A DNA stretch of 64,000 nt from an uncultured Actinomycetes bacterium (GTDB taxonomy: Bacteria > Actinomycetota > Actinomycetes > Nanopelagicales > Nanopelagicaceae): contig CAIKKN010000001.1 of assembly GCA_903827945.1 (NCBI GenBank), forward strand, positions 1-64,000, given 5' to 3'. The notes beneath the pieces were generated by a model that had not been told where the DNA came from, ran no database searches, and was given only the letters and a program-made list of their open reading frames with translations. Position 1 is the first letter of the stretch. Each line of letters begins with the position of its first letter. The translations under genes were made by a program, and so were the position numbers. Shown here piece after piece: positions 18,749 to 26,236 of the stretch.

Positions 18749-19603
18749 CTAAAACTCACCATAGACGGCAGTTGTATTTAAAACTATCGCCTCGCACAAC
18801 TCATCAAGATCCATCTCACGAACCTGTGCCATGAGCCGTAAAGTATTTGGGATTTGTGCAGGAGTATTAAGCAATCCACGATTTGGCATTGGTGTTAAGA
18901 AAGGTGAATCCGTTTCAACGAGAATCCGATTAAGTGGAGCCAAAGCAAGTGCTTCACGAAGATGCGGGGCGTTCTTGAAGGTGACTGTTCCAGCGAATGA
19001 TAGGTAATAACCATTGCCCACACACTCTCTCGCCATTTGCGCATCTCCTGAATAACAATGGAAGACAACCTTCTCTGGTGCACCAACCTCAACTAGAGTG
19101 TCAAGAACAGCGCGGTGCGCATCTCGATCATGAATCATCAGCGCTTTCTTCACATCTTTAGAAATTTGAATATGTCGCTTGAAAGAATAAACCTGCTTCT
19201 CTTGACCTTCTGGCGCAGTTCTGAAGAAATCCAAACCGGTCTCGCCAATAGCGCGAACAAGTGGGTGCTTGGCAAGCTCAGCGATAGTTGCCAAGTCACC
19301 TTCCAAATCTTTTGTTACAGGAGCATCATTTGGATGTAGGGCTACAGCGGCCAAGACTCGCCCTGGAAACGCTTCTGCGCATCGCACTCCCCAAGCTGAT
19401 TGGACTGCTGAATATCCAACTTGAATAACTCGATCAATTCCAACACTTTGCGCTTCATCTAAAATCGCTTTAATTTCCGCTGAATCTGGCTCAGATTCTG
19501 AAATCAATTCAAGGTGGGCATGATTATCGATGCAAGGGGAAGTAAGAGGTTGCGGAAGTGGTGCAACTTCGCGTTCTTTGTCGAGCGTGAAGCGATCAGA
19601 CAT
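18749..19603 (-). CDS. tatD: TatD-family metal-dependent deoxyribonuclease
   Basis: This 284-residue TIM-barrel hydrolase of the TatD family has 3'-5' exonuclease activity on DNA in studied homologues. Visible metal-ligand motifs are DNHAHLEL (about residue 26), GETGLDFFR (about 119), IHDRDAH (about 156), FHCYSGD (about 182) and ETDSPFL (about 232). The first motif reads DNHAH rather than DSHCH, which keeps both histidines. It lies 6 nt after metG on the same strand. Confidence 0.95.
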   Translation of the reverse strand: MSDRFTLDKEREVAPLPQPLTSPCIDNHAHLELISESEPDSAEIKAILDEAQSVGIDRVIQVGYSAVQSAWGVRCAEAFPGRVLAAVALHPNDAPVTKDLEGDLATIAELAKHPLVRAIGETGLDFFRTAPEGQEKQVYSFKRHIQISKDVKKALMIHDRDAHRAVLDTLVEVGAPEKVVFHCYSGDAQMARECVGNGYYLSFAGTVTFKNAPHLREALALAPLNRILVETDSPFLTPMPNRGLLNTPAQIPNTLRLMAQVREMDLDELCEAIVLNTTAVYGEF

Positions 19604-19609
19604 TTCTGA

Positions 19610-21163
19610 CTACGGCTTTTCTTCAAGACGTGGAAAGAGCACAGCTCCCTTGGTGACAATCGACCCTGGCGCTAATTGACCCCAATTCGCGACATCAGAA
19701 ATATGTTGCTCAGCTATGTCAGTTGTAATTCCCAAACTTGCCCATAAAGTTTCTGTAGTCGACGGCATGATTGGATGAAGGAGAACCGCAAGGGCTCTAA
19801 TAGATTCCGCTGTGTTATAAAGAATTCCATTTAGTTCCTCAGTGCGTGATTCATCTTTCGCCACAACCCAAGGCTCTTTCTCGGTCACATATCCATTTAC
19901 GCGCTTACAAAATTCCATGATGGCATTTATCCCACCTTGGAAATCTAGGGCACAAATTGCGGCATCTGCTTTTGCAACCGTCTCGGTAAGTGCTGACTGA
20001 AGATTTGCATCACGAGAAACAGCTGGGATTGCACCTTCGCAATACTTTTCGATCATTGCGATAAGTCGTGAAGCCAGATTACCAAAGTCATTTGCAAGCT
20101 CACTCGTATAGCGAGCACCCATATCTTCCCATGAGAAAGATCCGTCGGTTCCAAATGGAATTGCTCGCAAGAAGTAGTACCGGAATGCATCCACGCCAAA
20201 GTGATCGGTGATATCCGATGGGGCGATGCCAGTTAATTTGCTCTTGCTCATTTTCTCTCCACCGACAAGCAACCAACCATGTGCAAAAACTTTCTTTGGC
20301 ACAGGAAGTCCGGCTGCCATCAACATTGCCGGCCAAATTACAGCGTGGAAACGAAGGATGTCCTTACCCACTAAATGGACATCACATGGCCAGGTATCTG
20401 CAAACTTTTTTCCGCCTACAGATGCAGGATCATCGCCAACGCCTACAGCAGTTGCATAATTCAAAAGCGCATCAAACCATACATAAACGACTTGCTTTGT
20501 ATCCCAAGGAACGGGAATACCCCAATCAAAGGTAGAACGTGAAATGGAAAGGTCTTGTACTCCGCCTTCCAAAAATGCAAGAACTTCATTTCGTGCACTT
20601 GCAGGTTCGCAAGCTTCTGGATTGTTTTTATATCGTTCAATAAGTTCGGGAACGAAATGGCTCAGCTTGAAAAACCAGTTCTCTTCGCTGACATTTTCAA
20701 CCGGAGTTGAGTGAATTGGGCACTTTCCATCCACAAGATCACCAGGCAATTTAAACTCTTCACAACCAATGCAATAGGGGCCTTCGTATTTACCCGAATA
20801 AATAAAACCTTTATCTTTCAAATCTGAAAGAAAGCGTTGAACGCGATCCATATGGCGCGGTTCAGTTGTGCGAATAAAATCATCATTTGCAATATTGAGG
20901 CTTTCCCAGACTGGCTTCCATGCGCCTTCTACAAGCTTGTCACACCAATCTTGTGGTGCGACGTTGTTTTGTGTCGCGGTATTTAAGACTTTTTGGCCAT
21001 GTTCGTCTGTTCCGGTGAGAAACCAGACGCTCTCCCCTTTTTGGCGATGCCAACGCGTTAATACATCTCCAGCTACCGTCGTATATGCATGCCCAATATG
21101 AGGGGCATCGTTGACGTAATAAATTGGAGTCGTGAGGTAAAACGACTTTGGATGTGAGGTCAT
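19610..21163 (-). CDS. metG: Methionyl-tRNA synthetase
   Basis: This 517-residue class I synthetase charges tRNA-Met. The HIGH motif appears as APHIGHAYTT (about residues 20-29), and KMSKS in GEKMSKSKLTG (about 300). The connective-peptide insert holds CIGCEEF and CPIHS, a CxxC...CxxH arrangement that could bind one zinc. It ends after the anticodon-binding helices, without the C-terminal tRNA-binding domain of larger forms, as is common in actinobacteria. ATG 21163 overlaps the rsmI stop by one nucleotide. Confidence 0.97.
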   Translation of the reverse strand: MTSHPKSFYLTTPIYYVNDAPHIGHAYTTVAGDVLTRWHRQKGESVWFLTGTDEHGQKVLNTATQNNVAPQDWCDKLVEGAWKPVWESLNIANDDFIRTTEPRHMDRVQRFLSDLKDKGFIYSGKYEGPYCIGCEEFKLPGDLVDGKCPIHSTPVENVSEENWFFKLSHFVPELIERYKNNPEACEPASARNEVLAFLEGGVQDLSISRSTFDWGIPVPWDTKQVVYVWFDALLNYATAVGVGDDPASVGGKKFADTWPCDVHLVGKDILRFHAVIWPAMLMAAGLPVPKKVFAHGWLLVGGEKMSKSKLTGIAPSDITDHFGVDAFRYYFLRAIPFGTDGSFSWEDMGARYTSELANDFGNLASRLIAMIEKYCEGAIPAVSRDANLQSALTETVAKADAAICALDFQGGINAIMEFCKRVNGYVTEKEPWVVAKDESRTEELNGILYNTAESIRALAVLLHPIMPSTTETLWASLGITTDIAEQHISDVANWGQLAPGSIVTKGAVLFPRLEEKP

Positions 21164-22002
21164 TATCTAATCTTATCCTTCTGCGCAACCATTATGTCGA
21201 AGACTATTCTCTTCGGTACGCCTAATTCCTTTGCAACAGCCACAATCGCTTCCTTTCGAAGCTCCCCTGCTGATTCACGCCCCAAGACTTTGGTGACAAT
21301 TTCATCATCCCCGTATTCGCGCAAATCCGGATTGAAACCTTCAATGACAACGGTTATCTCCCCGAGTATCTCCTTGGAGTTTGCCCAATCAATAATTTCA
21401 GCAATCGATCCGCGAGCTACTTCCTCATAGGTCTTTGTCATTTCTCGACAAACAGCAATCTTTCTATCGCCACCAAAGGCAACCTTCATATCTTCCAAGG
21501 ATTCCAAAAGTCGATGAGGTGCTTCAAAAATAATTATTGTTCGCTCTTCTTCGGCGCGATTACCAAACCATGACAAGCGAGACCCAGATGTACGGGGTGG
21601 AAAACCGTCGAAACAAAACGTGGCACTTGGAAGTCCTGAGAGTAAAAGCGCTGTTGTTACCGCACTTGGTCCGGGAAGAACTTTGATGCGAATATTTCGA
21701 GCAACAGCTTCTCTCGCCAGTCGATAACCTGGATCACTTATTCCGGGAGCTCCTGCATCTGTTACAACTAACAAATCTTTTCCAGACTCCAAGATTTCAA
21801 TAAGTCCTTCCAGACGTTCACCCTCATTGCCCTCGAAGAATGAAATGATTTTTGCTTGGTGGCGAATTCCTAAGTCTTGGCATAGACGAGTAAAGCGCCT
21901 CGAATCCTCAGCCGCAACGAATTCAACTGTTTCGATGCTCTCTTTCAGCCGCGATGAAGCGTCGCCAGTGTTACCCAGCGGGACGGCGGCCAATATCAAC
22001 AC
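21163..22002 (-). CDS. rsmI: 16S rRNA 2'-O-ribose C1402 methyltransferase RsmI
   Basis: This 279-residue SAM-dependent methyltransferase of the tetrapyrrole-methylase fold modifies C1402 in the ribosomal P site. It carries VPLGNTGDASSRLKE (about residues 7-21), AEDSRRFTRL (about 31) and the conserved DAGAPGISDPGYRL (about 80). The GTG at 22002 is used as start, though a TTG nine nucleotides later is possible. It diverges from the mannosyltransferase gene by 32 nt, the same arrangement seen in other actinobacteria. Confidence 0.95.
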   Translation of the reverse strand: MLILAAVPLGNTGDASSRLKESIETVEFVAAEDSRRFTRLCQDLGIRHQAKIISFFEGNEGERLEGLIEILESGKDLLVVTDAGAPGISDPGYRLAREAVARNIRIKVLPGPSAVTTALLLSGLPSATFCFDGFPPRTSGSRLSWFGNRAEEERTIIIFEAPHRLLESLEDMKVAFGGDRKIAVCREMTKTYEEVARGSIAEIIDWANSKEILGEITVVIEGFNPDLREYGDDEIVTKVLGRESAGELRKEAIVAVAKELGVPKRIVFDIMVAQKDKIR

Positions 22003-22022
22003 AGCCTTATTCTCTCAGGCTC

Positions 22023-22028
22023 TAGGCT
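22023..22028 (+). promoter_or_regulatory. Putative leaderless -10 box of the mannosyltransferase gene
   Basis: TAGGCT, then 6 nt, then ATG 22035. This pattern favours ATG 22035 over the in-frame GTG at 22029. Confidence 0.5.
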
Positions 22029-22034
22029 GTGCAC

Positions 22035-23351
22035 ATGACCGAAATCTCCCTCCGGGCTAAGGACTCATTAACCGCGCTGGGATTCACGCTCGTCGCTCTA
22101 GCACTTCGGCTGTGGCACCTATCAACGCCAAAGGGCTTTGTTTTTGATGAAGTTTATTACGCCAAAAATGCTCACTCCCTTGTGCAACATGGAGTTGAAC
22201 TCAAGAACGGCGGAGCTGGCGAATTTATCGTTCATCCTCCCGTTGGTAAATGGGTCATTGGAATTGGAATCAAAATATTTGGATTCAATGAATTTGGATG
22301 GCGTTTTTCTTCAGCTGTTATTGGCGCAATCTCCGTTGGGTTGATATTTCTTGTTGCACGTAAATTATTTGATAGCTATTACTTGGCTTGTACCGCCGCC
22401 CTTCTCACTTTGCTTGACGGGTTACATTTAGTGCACTCGCGAACAGCGCTTCTTGATATCTTCCTCATGTTTTTTATTCTCCTTTCTTTTTATCTCATTT
22501 TAGTGAGAAGACCGTGGTTGGCAGGGCTCGCCCTCGGTCTTGCTTTCGCAACTAAATGGAGCGGGATTTACTACATGGTTGCATTCGGAGCATTTCTTCT
22601 CTATTCAGATTATCGATTAGCCAGATCACTTGAAATGGAAAATCCTATTCTGACTGTCGCTAAGAAAAGTCTTTGGAAAAGACTTATCCAGTTTGGTGTT
22701 ATCCCGGGGGTCACATATGTGGTCTCATGGTTTGGCTGGTTCTTAAATTCCACCGGCTGGGATCGAAAATGGTCACCGTCAATAGTTAAGTCATTTATTC
22801 ATTACCAGAGCGAAATTTGGAATTTTCATAAGGGTCTCACTGAAGCTCATTCATATTCCGCAAATCCATGGAGTTGGCTCATTATGGGTCGGCCAACATC
22901 TTTCTTCTACGCCTCCCCAAAGAATTGCGGCGCCAAATCTTGTGCGCAAGAAATCTTGGGCCTTGGAACTCCACTTTTGTGGTGGAGCGCTCTCATTGCA
23001 CTCTTTGTTACGTTTGGTTACTGGATTGTTCGACGTGAATGGCAAAGCGGGCTTATTTTGTTGGGTCTAGCTGCTGGATACCTGCCTTGGTTTCTCTTTC
23101 AAAAACGTACGATGTTTACATTTTATGCGATTGCATTTGAGCCATTCGTTGTGCTCTTAATAGTCTTTGCGCTCTCTAAGTTTCTTGAGCGGGATAGTTA
23201 TGGCGTCATACCGAAAATCCGCTTGTATGCAACTTACGTATACTTGGGATTAGTCGCTATTACTTTTCTCTATTTCTTGCCTCTTTATATAGGAAGCGTA
23301 ATTTCTTATAGTGCCTGGTATCAGCACATGTGGTTCCCGTCCTGGATCTAA
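22035..23351 (+). CDS. Dolichyl/polyprenyl-phosphate-mannose protein mannosyltransferase (Pmt, GT39)
   Basis: This is a polytopic membrane enzyme of 438 residues with about ten hydrophobic segments. The first extracytoplasmic loop has FVFDEVYYAKNA (about residues 34-45), whose Asp-Glu pair is the PMT catalytic signature, followed by HPPVGKWVIGIG (about 70). It transfers mannose from a polyprenyl carrier to Ser/Thr of exported proteins. The C-terminal family motif WYQHMWFPSWI is present. It is shorter than the roughly 500-residue mycobacterial form, mostly through shorter loops. Acceptor proteins are unknown; the lipoproteins and secreted proteins of the window are possible but untested. Confidence 0.9.
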   Translation: MTEISLRAKDSLTALGFTLVALALRLWHLSTPKGFVFDEVYYAKNAHSLVQHGVELKNGGAGEFIVHPPVGKWVIGIGIKIFGFNEFGWRFSSAVIGAISVGLIFLVARKLFDSYYLACTAALLTLLDGLHLVHSRTALLDIFLMFFILLSFYLILVRRPWLAGLALGLAFATKWSGIYYMVAFGAFLLYSDYRLARSLEMENPILTVAKKSLWKRLIQFGVIPGVTYVVSWFGWFLNSTGWDRKWSPSIVKSFIHYQSEIWNFHKGLTEAHSYSANPWSWLIMGRPTSFFYASPKNCGAKSCAQEILGLGTPLLWWSALIALFVTFGYWIVRREWQSGLILLGLAAGYLPWFLFQKRTMFTFYAIAFEPFVVLLIVFALSKFLERDSYGVIPKIRLYATYVYLGLVAITFLYFLPLYIGSVISYSAWYQHMWFPSWI

Positions 23352-23360
23352 GGGTGAAAC

Positions 23361-24089
23361 CTATTCGTTAGCTGCTCGTTCCTCGAACTGCGCTGCCGCC
23401 TCTGCAAGTTCTTGATCAAAGAGATCATCGCGCGTAGGAATTGATAGCGTCTGCAGTAACTCTTGCTCTTCACTCCACAAGCCGGGAACAGTCAGATCAA
23501 TTACTCTCTTTGGAGCAATTGCTTTTGCTGCAGTCACATACGTTGGTTTTGGAACGTTTACTGGTTGCCATCCTGAGCGATCTTTTGGAATGACAACAAC
23601 ACCTGAATGCTCAGCTCGTTCTGAAAGTGGAATCCAATGATCTGTATTTTGATTGGACTCAACGGAAGCAATCGGTGAAACACGAACTTGGGTTGTTGTA
23701 ACTTTTTCTAGTGCTTTAAGTCTGCGCTCACGCAATTGCGTTGCCACAACCTGCCTGCGAACATTGAATGTGTAGATTGTTAATCCAGAAATTGGAATTA
23801 ACAACATGGACCATGCAATGAATCCAAGTAAAGCAATTGTCAACGATCCGGCTAGAAGCGCAGTTAGTGCCGAAAAAATAGTTCTGCGCTGGGCAATCTT
23901 TTTCCGCTTCTTTGCCGGCTCTTCAAATTCTGGAAGCAAAGATGCTGGCGCAGACCCGACAACTTTCATCGCACTCTTAAACTTTTCACCGCTGCGGCCT
24001 GAAGAATCTTCATGAGTGGATATCCACCGAGGTAAGAAATACGCGACCCACATACCCACGATTACAAGGTAAATGAGTCCGGATGCCAT
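23361..24089 (-). CDS. GLPR-like membrane protein (Rv0996-type partner of a gephyrin-like protein)
   Basis: This is a 242-residue membrane protein with no enzyme motif. One transmembrane helix opens the protein (residues 3-19, ending FLPRW), then a basic linker (KKRKK, about 63-67), two adjacent helices (about 73-109), and a soluble C-terminal region rich in charged residues and ending in an acidic helix. Size, topology and place after moeA-like and rimJ match actinobacterial Rv0996/GLPR proteins, which act as the membrane receptor of the gephyrin-like division protein Glp in Corynebacterium. ATG 24089 is preferred over GTG 24110 because TATTTT lies 6 nt upstream. The function is inferred from synteny and topology. 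Confidence 0.7.
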   Translation of the reverse strand: MASGLIYLVIVGMWVAYFLPRWISTHEDSSGRSGEKFKSAMKVVGSAPASLLPEFEEPAKKRKKIAQRRTIFSALTALLAGSLTIALLGFIAWSMLLIPISGLTIYTFNVRRQVVATQLRERRLKALEKVTTTQVRVSPIASVESNQNTDHWIPLSERAEHSGVVVIPKDRSGWQPVNVPKPTYVTAAKAIAPKRVIDLTVPGLWSEEQELLQTLSIPTRDDLFDQELAEAAAQFEERAANE

Positions 24090-24095
24090 GGGTAA

Positions 24096-24101
24096 AAAAT
24101 A
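24096..24101 (-). promoter_or_regulatory. Putative leaderless -10 box of the GLPR-like gene
   Basis: TATTTT, then TTACCC (6 nt), then ATG 24089, inside the 58-nt gap after rimJ. It would give the membrane protein its own transcript. Confidence 0.5.
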
Positions 24102-24147
24102 ACTGTTCACGCCCCAAAATATGGGGATTTAGACCACTATGTCCGTT

Positions 24148-24717
24148 TTAAATTAATAAATTTTCTTTCACAAAAGTACTGTGATCCCGCCAGTCCCCGT
24201 TGATGTGCAAGTAACCCGAACGAAGACCTTCATATTTATAGCCCGCCTTTTCGGCAACTTTGCGAGAGGCCTCGTTTTCTGGTCGAAGATTGATCTCAAT
24301 TCGATGCAATTTAAGCTCTGTAAATGCATAGTTTGTAAGTGCCACTACTGCCCGTGTGGTGTAACCCCGATTGGCATAACGTTGGTCCACCCAATACCCA
24401 ATGTATCCGCCCCTATATGCACCCATAACAATCCCGCCGAGAGTGATCTGGCCTATGAATCTATTTTGGTCTCCATCGGAAAGCCATAATCCAAAAGAGA
24501 AAGAACGGCCGGCCTTTGATTCTTGATTTTGATAATGAATCATCTCGAAATACGTCGGAAGTGCCCCTTGATTCTCAATTTCTGGACGGGTTGCTTCCCA
24601 AGGATTAAGCCATTCATGATTTACACGTCGTACTTGATTCCAAATATCTCGATCTCTGTAACGAAGGGGTCGCAGAGTTAGTTCATGATCGCGAATAACT
24701 GGAAGTCGCTTAAACAT
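24148..24717 (-). CDS. RimJ/RimL-type GNAT N-acetyltransferase
   Basis: This 189-residue single-domain acetyltransferase opens with LTLRPLRYRDRDIWNQVR, typical of RimJ/RimL enzymes. The GNAT core follows, with the acetyl-CoA region YIGYWVDQRYANRGYTTRA (about residues 105-123) and the conserved ASRKVAEKAGYKYEGLRSGY (about 150-170). In place of the usual RGxG/A loop it has NRGYT. The start codon overlaps the stop of the gephyrin-like gene (TGATG), so translation is coupled. RimJ acetylates ribosomal protein S5 in E. coli, but in this conserved actinobacterial locus the target could be a division protein. That is inference. Confidence 0.88.
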   Translation of the reverse strand: MFKRLPVIRDHELTLRPLRYRDRDIWNQVRRVNHEWLNPWEATRPEIENQGALPTYFEMIHYQNQESKAGRSFSFGLWLSDGDQNRFIGQITLGGIVMGAYRGGYIGYWVDQRYANRGYTTRAVVALTNYAFTELKLHRIEINLRPENEASRKVAEKAGYKYEGLRSGYLHINGDWRDHSTFVKENLLI

Positions 24718-25631
24718 CAAACTCCCCGCTCGAGAACCATGACATCTACTATTTCGCCTTTGAGCGCACCTGGAGATTCGGCTGCAATTGCAATTAGCCC
24801 TTGAGCATCAGAGAGCGTCGCCAGTGATTCTTGCTCATCTAATGGTGTAACCGTCAGCGTTGTGAGTTGGTCAAGTGAGGCCCGAATTAGAGATGTCTTT
24901 CCAATGGGTGATTCAATATCGTGGGTCAATTGCGCCTTCAGCATCGTTCGATGGATATTGGTCGCACCAAGCATCGTGCGAATCATTGGTCTTACAAAAA
25001 TTTCCGCAGACAAATAGGCGCAGATTGGATCTCCCGGGAGCGTGATGACCGGAGTTTTATCTGGGCCGATTGTTCCGAAATTATGCCTTCCACTTTCTGC
25101 AATATTTGGAAGAACCGTTGTAATTTCTCCCATTTCGCTCAAAACTGCTGTAATTAAATCAAAAGACTCGTCATGACTTTCTCCACTTATCACAATCAAA
25201 TCAGCACGAACAAGTTGGTCTTCCACAACGGTCTTTAATTTCTCATGGTTATCTGGGATTGAGTGCACGCGAAAACCAATTGCGCCCGCCTCTTTAACCG
25301 CGGTTGTGAGCATCCACGAATTCGTCTCGAATTCGTCTTCAGAATCTTGAAGACGACTTCCCGGTTCGACCAAATCATCACCTGCAGAAATTACGACAAC
25401 GCGAGGGTGAGGTCTAGTTGGTAGGCGATCAAGTCCGATTGATGCAGCTAAACCAATCTGAGTGGAACGAATTCTCGAACCCTTTTTAAGCACATGCCTC
25501 GTTCCTGCATAAATATCTTCTGCAAGGGTTGCCCCGTGTGCATCAAGAAGTGGCATATCAAATGACTCTAGTGGGGCTGAAATTGCGAGCAATCGTGTGA
25601 GAAATTCATTCACTCCGATTTGCGCTTCCAT
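24717..25631 (-). CDS. MoeA/gephyrin-like protein lacking domain II (Glp-type division protein candidate)
   Basis: The 304 residues align with MoeA at both ends but not in the middle. LLDAHGATLAEDIYA (residues 28-42, domain I) runs straight into the late domain I and domain III sequence (VLKKGSRIRSTQIGLAASIG, then ISAGDDLVEPG at 81-91). The entire domain II of about 110 residues, with the PPFDNSAMDGYA motif, is gone. Catalytic loops of domain III are also changed: SGGVSxGxxD reads SGESHDESFD (149-158), MKPGKP reads IAESGRH (177-183), and LPGNPVSA reads LPGDPICA (198-205). Domain IV is retained. It is therefore unlikely to insert molybdenum. Its neighbours rimJ and a GLPR-like gene match the Glp locus of actinobacteria. 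ATG 25631 is fixed by TAAGGT 6 nt upstream. Confidence 0.82.
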   Translation of the reverse strand: MEAQIGVNEFLTRLLAISAPLESFDMPLLDAHGATLAEDIYAGTRHVLKKGSRIRSTQIGLAASIGLDRLPTRPHPRVVVISAGDDLVEPGSRLQDSEDEFETNSWMLTTAVKEAGAIGFRVHSIPDNHEKLKTVVEDQLVRADLIVISGESHDESFDLITAVLSEMGEITTVLPNIAESGRHNFGTIGPDKTPVITLPGDPICAYLSAEIFVRPMIRTMLGATNIHRTMLKAQLTHDIESPIGKTSLIRASLDQLTTLTVTPLDEQESLATLSDAQGLIAIAAESPGALKGEIVDVMVLERGV

Positions 25632-25637
25632 ACTCAA

Positions 25638-25643
25638 ACCTTA
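25638..25643 (-). promoter_or_regulatory. Putative leaderless -10 box of the gephyrin-like gene
   Basis: TAAGGT, then TTGAGT (6 nt), then ATG 25631. It faces the promoter of the 5-formyl-THF cyclo-ligase gene, about 53 bp away. Confidence 0.5.
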
Positions 25644-25696
25644 CCCAGAGAGTCCCTAAATTTCCTTGAAGTAACTCGTTTTTTCGAAAAGTCCCA

Positions 25697-25702
25697 TAAA
25701 GT
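25697..25702 (+). promoter_or_regulatory. Putative leaderless -10 box of the 5-formyl-THF cyclo-ligase gene
   Basis: TAAAGT, then TAACCT (6 nt), then GTG 25709. There is no Shine-Dalgarno sequence, which supports a leaderless message. Confidence 0.5.
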
Positions 25703-25708
25703 TAACCT

Positions 25709-26236
25709 GTGAGTTCCAAGATTTCCAAAGCAAATTTGCGTAAAGAATTGCGCTGGCAACGTAAGGAGCGCTTTGCCCTCTCCGAAGATGACACATGGCT
25801 TCACATCCTAAACTGCGCAGAATTTAGCGATGTAACTCACATCGCTTCTTATATTTCTTATGGAGTAGAACCACAAACACGCGACATCAATGAGCGCCTT
25901 CGTTCTGAAGGACGTATCGTTTTGGTCCCGCGTCTTTTGGCAGATAAAGATTTGGAATGGGTCCAATGGAATGGTGAAAATGAACCCACCGGAGTTGCCT
26001 TTACGGACTTATCGAAAATTGGCGTAGCAATCATCCCTGCTCTGCATGTGGATGCGCATGGATATCGATTGGGTCAAGGCGGTGGTTCTTATGATCGAGC
26101 CCTTCCACGGCTAAGTGCTTGGAAGATCGCGCTCATTCATCATGGAGAGCTCACCAGCGAAACAATGCCGCACGAAGCACATGACCAAAAAGTTGATGCT
26201 GCTGCCACACCAGGGCTTGTACTTCGATTTAACTAA
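25709..26236 (+). CDS. 5-formyltetrahydrofolate cyclo-ligase
   Basis: This 175-residue enzyme converts 5-formyl-THF to 5,10-methenyl-THF with ATP, returning folate to the one-carbon pool. The signature GYRLGQGGGSYDRAL (about residues 125-139) is intact, and the N-terminal basic KANLRKELRWQRKER is typical. It starts at GTG 25709. Its methenyl-THF product is also an intermediate of the FolD reaction (41912-42751). It diverges from the gephyrin-like gene, as in mycobacteria (there with galU between), and its stop abuts the acyl-CoA dehydrogenase stop with no spacer. Confidence 0.93.
   Translation: MSSKISKANLRKELRWQRKERFALSEDDTWLHILNCAEFSDVTHIASYISYGVEPQTRDINERLRSEGRIVLVPRLLADKDLEWVQWNGENEPTGVAFTDLSKIGVAIIPALHVDAHGYRLGQGGGSYDRALPRLSAWKIALIHHGELTSETMPHEAHDQKVDAAATPGLVLRFN

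Noticed and set aside
24111-24126. CCCC-(7 nt)-GGGG repeat before the GLPR-like gene
   Set aside because: Only 4 bp per arm and no T tract; the nearby TATTTT box explains the spacing better than a terminator or operator.
24717-25631. Annotating the gene simply as molybdopterin molybdenumtransferase MoeA
   Set aside because: The domain and motifs needed for that reaction are missing, and no other molybdenum cofactor gene is present in the window.
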